Part shown: piece by piece, positions 13,745 through 17,115 of the stretch
Position numbering within the stretch: the first letter of the stretch is position 1
Layout of the letters: every line of letters starts with the position of its first letter
Assembly (NCBI GenBank): GCA_002307145.1
Contig: DBTR01000075.1
Span: forward strand, 23,137-40,251
DNA from: Rhodospirillum sp. UBA1311
Lineage (GTDB): Bacteria > Pseudomonadota > Alphaproteobacteria > Rhodospirillales > Rhodospirillaceae
Length of the DNA: 17,115 bases
Direction: 5' to 3'
The notes under the pieces: model-generated
The model's database searches: none
The model's input: only the letters and a program-made list of their open reading frames with translations
Told to the model about the DNA's origin: nothing
Translations under genes and position numbers: made by a program

Positions 13745-15034
13745 ATGAGCATTCGACCCACCGCCAAGATCGTCCTGATCGGTGCGGGCAGCGCCGCTTT
13801 CACCGTCAGTCTGCTCCAGGACCTGATCGCCGAGGCCGACTTCGCCGGTTGCACCGTCACCCTGGTCGACACCAACGTCGAAGCCCTCGACCGCATGGCC
13901 GCCCTCGCCACCCACCTGTTCGCCAAGGCGAACGCCGGGATCACGGTCGAGCGCACCACCGACCGCCGCGCCGCGCTCGATGGCGCCAGCTTCGTCGTCA
14001 ACGCCGCGGCGATCGACCGCAACCGCCTCTGGCAACACGACTTCGCCGTGCCGAAAAAGCACGGCATCCGCCATACCCTCGGCGAAAACGGCGGGCCGGG
14101 CGGCCTGTTCTTCACCCTCCGCACCATGCCGCTGGTGTTCGACATCGCGCGCGACATCGAGGACCTCTGCCCCGACGCCCAGTTCATCAACCTCTCGAAC
14201 CCGGAAAGCCGCCTCGTCCTCGGCGTTTCGAAATACACCAAGGTCAAGGCGCTCGGCCTCTGCCACGGCATCTTCCTCGCGCGCTGGTTCATCTGCCAGA
14301 TCCTCGGCCGACCGGAAGCCGAAACCGAACTCACCGGCCAGGGCCTCAATCACTTTCAGTGGGTCACGGAGATCCGCGACAAGACCACGGGCGAAGACCT
14401 CTACCCGCTCTTGCGCGAACGCGAAGCCGGGCACGACCCGAACTTCACCCCACTGGTGCGCACCCTGTTCCGCGCCTTCGGCCTCTGGCCCACCTGCTCG
14501 GACGACCACACCGGCGAATACCTCGCCTACGGCTGGGAAGGCGGCGAACACGGCTTCGACTTCGCGAACGACGAAAAAGGCCGGATCGGCTTCCGCGAAC
14601 TCATCGACGGCGTACTGGCCGGCACCACCCCGACGCCGGAAGACTGGTTCAAGCACTCCTGGGGCGAACGCGCCGTCCAGGTGATCGGCGCGATCCTCCA
14701 CAACCGCCACCGCTTCATCGAATCCGGCGTCGTCATCAATCGCGGCGCAATCCCCAACCTGCCCTCCGAACTCGCCGTCGAAGTGCCGCTTTCGGTCGAC
14801 GCCACCGGCGTCCACCCGGTCAACCTCGGTCCCTTGCCCGACGCCTGCGCCAAGCTCCTGCTCCAGCAGGCCAGCGTCCAGCAGATCGCCGTCGAAGCCG
14901 CCGTCCACGGCTCGAAGGAACTCGCCCTCCAGGCCCTCCTCCTCGACCCGGTGATCAACTCCACCACTGCCGCCAAGGCGATCCTCGACGAACTCTGGGA
15001 GATCAACGCCGCATACATCCGGCCTTGCGTGTAA
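13745..15034 (+). CDS. Glycoside hydrolase family 4 (NAD- and metal-dependent alpha-glycosidase/6-phospho-glycosidase family)
   Basis: A 429-residue cytoplasmic GH4 enzyme. GH4 hydrolyses glycosides by an unusual redox-elimination route needing NAD and a divalent metal, usually Mn2+. The Rossmann start is KIVLIGAGSAAFT (8-20) with D42 at the end of the second strand. Metal ligands are present as Cys173 in GLCHG and His203 in GLNHFQW, close to their positions in Thermotoga AglA. NLSNPE (149-154), LGENGG (112-117) and SDDHTGEY (252-259) also match the family. Substrate cannot be set from sequence: alpha-galactosidase, alpha-glucosidase and uronidase members all occur, and no sugar transporter or PTS gene is adjacent. 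The ATG at 13745 has GAGGAGG at 13732-13738. It is divergent from the ZIP gene (115 nt between) and ends at a strong terminator. Confidence 0.9.
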   Translation: MSIRPTAKIVLIGAGSAAFTVSLLQDLIAEADFAGCTVTLVDTNVEALDRMAALATHLFAKANAGITVERTTDRRAALDGASFVVNAAAIDRNRLWQHDFAVPKKHGIRHTLGENGGPGGLFFTLRTMPLVFDIARDIEDLCPDAQFINLSNPESRLVLGVSKYTKVKALGLCHGIFLARWFICQILGRPEAETELTGQGLNHFQWVTEIRDKTTGEDLYPLLREREAGHDPNFTPLVRTLFRAFGLWPTCSDDHTGEYLAYGWEGGEHGFDFANDEKGRIGFRELIDGVLAGTTPTPEDWFKHSWGERAVQVIGAILHNRHRFIESGVVINRGAIPNLPSELAVEVPLSVDATGVHPVNLGPLPDACAKLLLQQASVQQIAVEAAVHGSKELALQALLLDPVINSTTAAKAILDELWEINAAYIRPCV

Positions 15035-15040
15035 AACCCC

Positions 15041-15094
15041 ATGCGGGCCCTGCCCACGCCCCCTCGCGGGCTCAGGCAGGGCCCGCATTTTTTT
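15041..15094 (+). terminator. Strong Rho-independent terminator after the GH4 gene
   Basis: A perfect 14-bp GC-rich stem, ATGCGGGCCCTGCC (15041-15054) with GGCAGGGCCCGCAT (15075-15088), has a further short GCCC/GGGC pairing in the 20-nt loop. It runs into seven Ts (15088-15094). It starts 7 nt after the TAA stop and so closes the GH4 transcript as a single-gene unit. Confidence 0.93.
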
Positions 15095-15153
15095 ACGCCA
15101 GTATTCGCCTGCGTCATCCGTATCCCCACTGCAGCATTCTTCGGAGACGCGCC

Positions 15154-15591
15154 ATGACCCTTCCGACCCTTTTGGTAATGACCCCCGCGCGAGACCGCGC
15201 CGACGGTCCGCCGCCGCCGCTTCCGTCGTCGGAAGCGATGGACCATACCGCGACGTTGCTGGCGCATTGGCGGGCGCATGGCTGGCCGGTGAGCCGGATC
15301 GGCGATGCGTCGTCGGAGAGTGCGTGGCCGGTGCCGACGGCGCGCCCCGAGGACACCCGGGAGAGCGGCGGACCGATCGTGTTGACCGGCGACGTCTCCG
15401 CCCGGGCATTGATCTTCTCCGCCGAGATCGCGAACGAACTGGGGCTGACGGTCTACGCGCCATCCGAGACCCTGTTCGCCTTGGGGGTGCCCGAGGACGC
15501 CTCGCGACTGGCGGAGAGCCTGTCCGCACGGATCATGCCGATGGCGGAAATTTTCCGGGCGATGCGCGACTCGGCGGTGAGCGTTTCCTGA
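15154..15591 (+). CDS. Degenerate isochorismatase-fold (cysteine hydrolase-like) protein
   Basis: A 145-residue protein whose overall pattern resembles the isochorismatase/nicotinamidase fold: an opening strand TLLVMT, a helix ending LLAHWRAHGWPVSRIGD (35-51), a strand GPIVLTGDVSA (73-83), and SAEIANELGLTVYAPSETL (89-107) where active members have a CV..TA...A...G stretch. The catalytic triad is missing: the Asp after the first strand is replaced (VMTP), and there is no cysteine anywhere in the protein. It is therefore probably a non-catalytic or re-purposed relative. The ATG at 15154 has GGAG at 15143-15146. It stands 60 nt after the GH4 terminator and 84 nt before the protease gene. The family link is moderate; function is unknown. 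Confidence 0.7.
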   Translation: MTLPTLLVMTPARDRADGPPPPLPSSEAMDHTATLLAHWRAHGWPVSRIGDASSESAWPVPTARPEDTRESGGPIVLTGDVSARALIFSAEIANELGLTVYAPSETLFALGVPEDASRLAESLSARIMPMAEIFRAMRDSAVSVS

Positions 15592-15602
15592 TCCGGATTC
15601 CA

Positions 15603-15631
15603 TTGGAAGCGCGCGCGGGGCAAGCTATCAT
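15603..15631 (+). promoter_or_regulatory. Candidate sigma70-type promoter for the serine protease gene
   Basis: TTGGAA (15603-15608, four of six) and TATCAT (15626-15631, five of six matches to TATAAT) are 17 nt apart. Transcription would start near 15638, leaving a leader of about 40 nt before the ATG at 15676. It lies just after the stop of the preceding gene. A perfect TTGACA at 15656-15661 is too close to the ATG, with no -10 partner before the start codon. Confidence 0.4.
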
Positions 15632-15675
15632 CCCTGCGACGGCCGGTGGCCGCGCTTGACAGTGGGACTCCCCGG

Positions 15676-16581
15676 ATGAAACGCCTGATTGCAATGGCTT
15701 GCTGCGTTCTTGGCCTTGCCGGCACCGCGCGTGCCGACAACGGCTCGGAGCGGGCGAAGCTGGAGGAGCGCCTGAAGGCGCTTGAGACCGCGCTCTCGGG
15801 CGACGTCTGCCTTCATCCCGAAGCCGCCCGGGCGTTGCTCGCGGCGGCCGCGTCCGGCGGCTCCGCCAGCCCGATTTCCGCACCGGCCGACCTCACCCCC
15901 GCCGCCGATTCGGCGCTCGGCCGGGATGCCCTGGTAGGGCGGTTGAAGCAGGCGGTGGTGATGGTGCTGACCCCGGAGGGCAGCGGCAGCGGCTTTTTCA
16001 TCACCCCCGACACCCTGGTGACGAACTCCCACGTCGTCGAAGGCGCCGACCCGAGCAAGATCATCCTGATCGGCCCGGCGGTCGGCGGCGCGCGCCCGGC
16101 CAAGCTGATCGCGCGGGTCTCCGGCGAGGGAATGCAGGCCCGGGACTATGCGCTGCTGAAGATCGCGGGCGCACCGGCCAAGGCCTCCCTGCCGATTTCC
16201 GCAGCCGCCACCGAGCTTGAGCCGGTGGTCGCGGCGGGCTTCCCCGGCCTGTTGATCGCCAACGACATCCAGTTCCAGAAATTGCTGCATGGTACACCGA
16301 CAGGCATGCCCGACCTGATTCTCTCCCAGGGGAGCATCATGGCGATCCAGAATCGCAGCAGCGCGCTGCCCACCATCGCGCACTCGGCGGCAATTTCGGC
16401 AGGCAACAGCGGCGGCCCGCTGGTCGACACCTGCGGCCGGGTGGTGGGGGTCAACACTTTCATCCGGGTATCGGTGGACCAGGCGAGCCACGCGGGCTAC
16501 GCCATCGCCTCCGACGACATTCTCCGCTTTCTTGCCGAGCAGCACGTCAGCCCGACAATCAAAACCGGTCCCTGCGGCTAG
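15676..16581 (+). CDS. Exported trypsin-like serine protease, PDZ-less (HtrA/Deg-related fold)
   Basis: A 301-residue protein with a Sec signal peptide (1-20, ending GTARA before DNG), a short helix (25-41), an alanine-rich linker and a trypsin-like domain (about 85-290). The triad is intact: His119 in VTNSHVVEG, Asp157 in ARDYALLKI and Ser245 in SAGNSGGPLV. The GSGSGFFIT strand before the histidine and CGRVVGVNTF after the serine are typical of the S1C/HtrA-like fold. There is no PDZ domain, so substrates are not recruited as in DegP. Three cysteines (45, 254, 300) remain in the mature part and could form a disulfide. The ATG at 15676 is chosen over a GTG at 15646 because it directly precedes the signal peptide. 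The location is probably periplasmic; substrate is unknown. Confidence 0.88.
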   Translation: MKRLIAMACCVLGLAGTARADNGSERAKLEERLKALETALSGDVCLHPEAARALLAAAASGGSASPISAPADLTPAADSALGRDALVGRLKQAVVMVLTPEGSGSGFFITPDTLVTNSHVVEGADPSKIILIGPAVGGARPAKLIARVSGEGMQARDYALLKIAGAPAKASLPISAAATELEPVVAAGFPGLLIANDIQFQKLLHGTPTGMPDLILSQGSIMAIQNRSSALPTIAHSAAISAGNSGGPLVDTCGRVVGVNTFIRVSVDQASHAGYAIASDDILRFLAEQHVSPTIKTGPCG

Positions 16582-16644
16582 CAACGAATCGGCATCGACA
16601 TCAGTTTAAGTCGAGTTGTCCGCCATTGCCTGGGAGCATCCGCC

Positions 16645-17115
16645 ATGAAGTTCCTGCGTCTTGCCGTGATCTCCGCCCTGTTCGCGGGCTCGATGGTTTC
16701 CGCCCAAGCCGAAACCAAGCTGATGAACGTTTCCTATGACCCCACCCGCGAGCTTTACCGCGATATCAACGCCGCGTTCGCCAAATCCTACAAGACCGAG
16801 GCTGGCGAGGACGTGCGCGTCACGATGACCCACGGCGGCTCGGGCGCCCAGGCGCGCACGGTGATCGACGGCCTCGAAGCCGACGTCGTCACCCTCGCGC
16901 TCGCCTACGACATCGACGCGATCGCCGACGCGCGCGGCATCATTGCCAAGGATTGGCAGGCCCGCCTGCCGTCGGACAGTTCTCCCTACACCTCCACGAT
17001 CGTGCTGCTGGTGCGCAAGGGCAACCCCAAGGGGATCAAGGACTGGGGCGACCTGGTCAAGCCCGGCATCCAGGTGATCACCCCCAACCCGAAGACCTCG
17101 GGCGGCGCGCGCTGG
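16645..17115 (+). CDS. sbp: Periplasmic sulfate-binding protein of an ABC transporter, 5' part, cut by window edge
   Basis: The first 157 residues of a Sbp/CysP-type sulfate (or thiosulfate) binding protein, the periplasmic receptor of the CysTWA importer feeding cysteine synthesis. It has a Sec signal peptide (1-22, VSAQA before ETK). The family landmarks are NVSYDPTRELYRDIN (28-42), HGGSGAQARTV (63-73), ADVVTLALAYDIDAI (79-93), DWGDLVKPG and TPNPKTSGGARW at the window end. The ATG at 16645 has GGGAG at 16632-16636. CysTWA permease and ATPase genes would be expected to the right, outside the window. The 63-nt gap before it shows no clear promoter, so it may share a transcript with the protease gene or use an unrecognised one. 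Sulfate versus thiosulfate preference is not decidable. Confidence 0.93.
   Translation, partial: MKFLRLAVISALFAGSMVSAQAETKLMNVSYDPTRELYRDINAAFAKSYKTEAGEDVRVTMTHGGSGAQARTVIDGLEADVVTLALAYDIDAIADARGIIAKDWQARLPSDSSPYTSTIVLLVRKGNPKGIKDWGDLVKPGIQVITPNPKTSGGARW

Noticed and set aside
12470..15529. 1019-codon minus-strand frame opposite the GH4 and ZIP genes
   Set aside because: It is opposite or out of frame with two well-recognised proteins and is composed of low-complexity Arg/Asp/Gly-rich sequence.
15656..15661. Perfect TTGACA -35 hexamer before the serine protease
   Set aside because: A -10 box at normal spacing would fall inside the coding region and the sequence there does not match; an upstream TTGGAA-17-TATCAT pair fits better.

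Overview
The window is 17,115 bp of GC-rich DNA with alphaproteobacterial character. The grounds are a class II DAHP synthase, a GufA-type ZIP transporter, a T1SS/RTX locus, and a TTAA-N7-TTAA motif of the kind bound by CtrA, the alphaproteobacterial master regulator. A Rhodospirillales-like host is my guess; no rRNA or marker gene settles it. No tRNA, rRNA, CRISPR array, IS element or phage gene was seen.

Left part (1-1081, all minus strand): the 5' end of a class II DAHP synthase gene, a small secreted six-cysteine protein with a symmetrical twin-CX3C pattern, and ppnP (pyrimidine/purine nucleoside phosphorylase).

Centre (1144-12232, all minus strand, transcribed right to left): a six-gene operon encoding a type I secretion system and its adhesin. 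The order is a TolC-like outer-membrane channel, a MotB/OmpA-like protein, an HlyD-type adaptor, a MotA/TolQ/ExbB-like proton-channel protein with a long cytoplasmic tail, a 1246-aa RTX adhesin, and an ABC exporter. Five gene junctions exist; four overlap (4, 35, 1 and 14 nt) and the fifth has a 46-nt gap that holds a hairpin. The six components match, in permuted order, the six proteins of Salmonella SPI-4 (SiiC-SiiA-SiiD-SiiB-SiiE-SiiF), where the MotAB-like pair SiiAB works with the secretion machine for the giant adhesin SiiE. Here the adhesin is short and built of RTX/serralysin-type calcium repeats instead of Ig-like repeats. This is the main biological system in the window. Its probable control region is 12233-12663, which holds a perfect TTAA-N7-TTAA candidate CtrA site.

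Right part (12664-17115): a ZIP-family metal transporter (minus strand) is divergent from an NAD/metal-dependent GH4 glycosidase (plus), which ends in a strong intrinsic terminator. After it come, on the plus strand, a catalytically degenerate isochorismatase-fold protein, an exported trypsin-like serine protease with an intact His-Asp-Ser triad but no PDZ domain, and the 5' part of a periplasmic sulfate-binding protein gene cut by the window edge.
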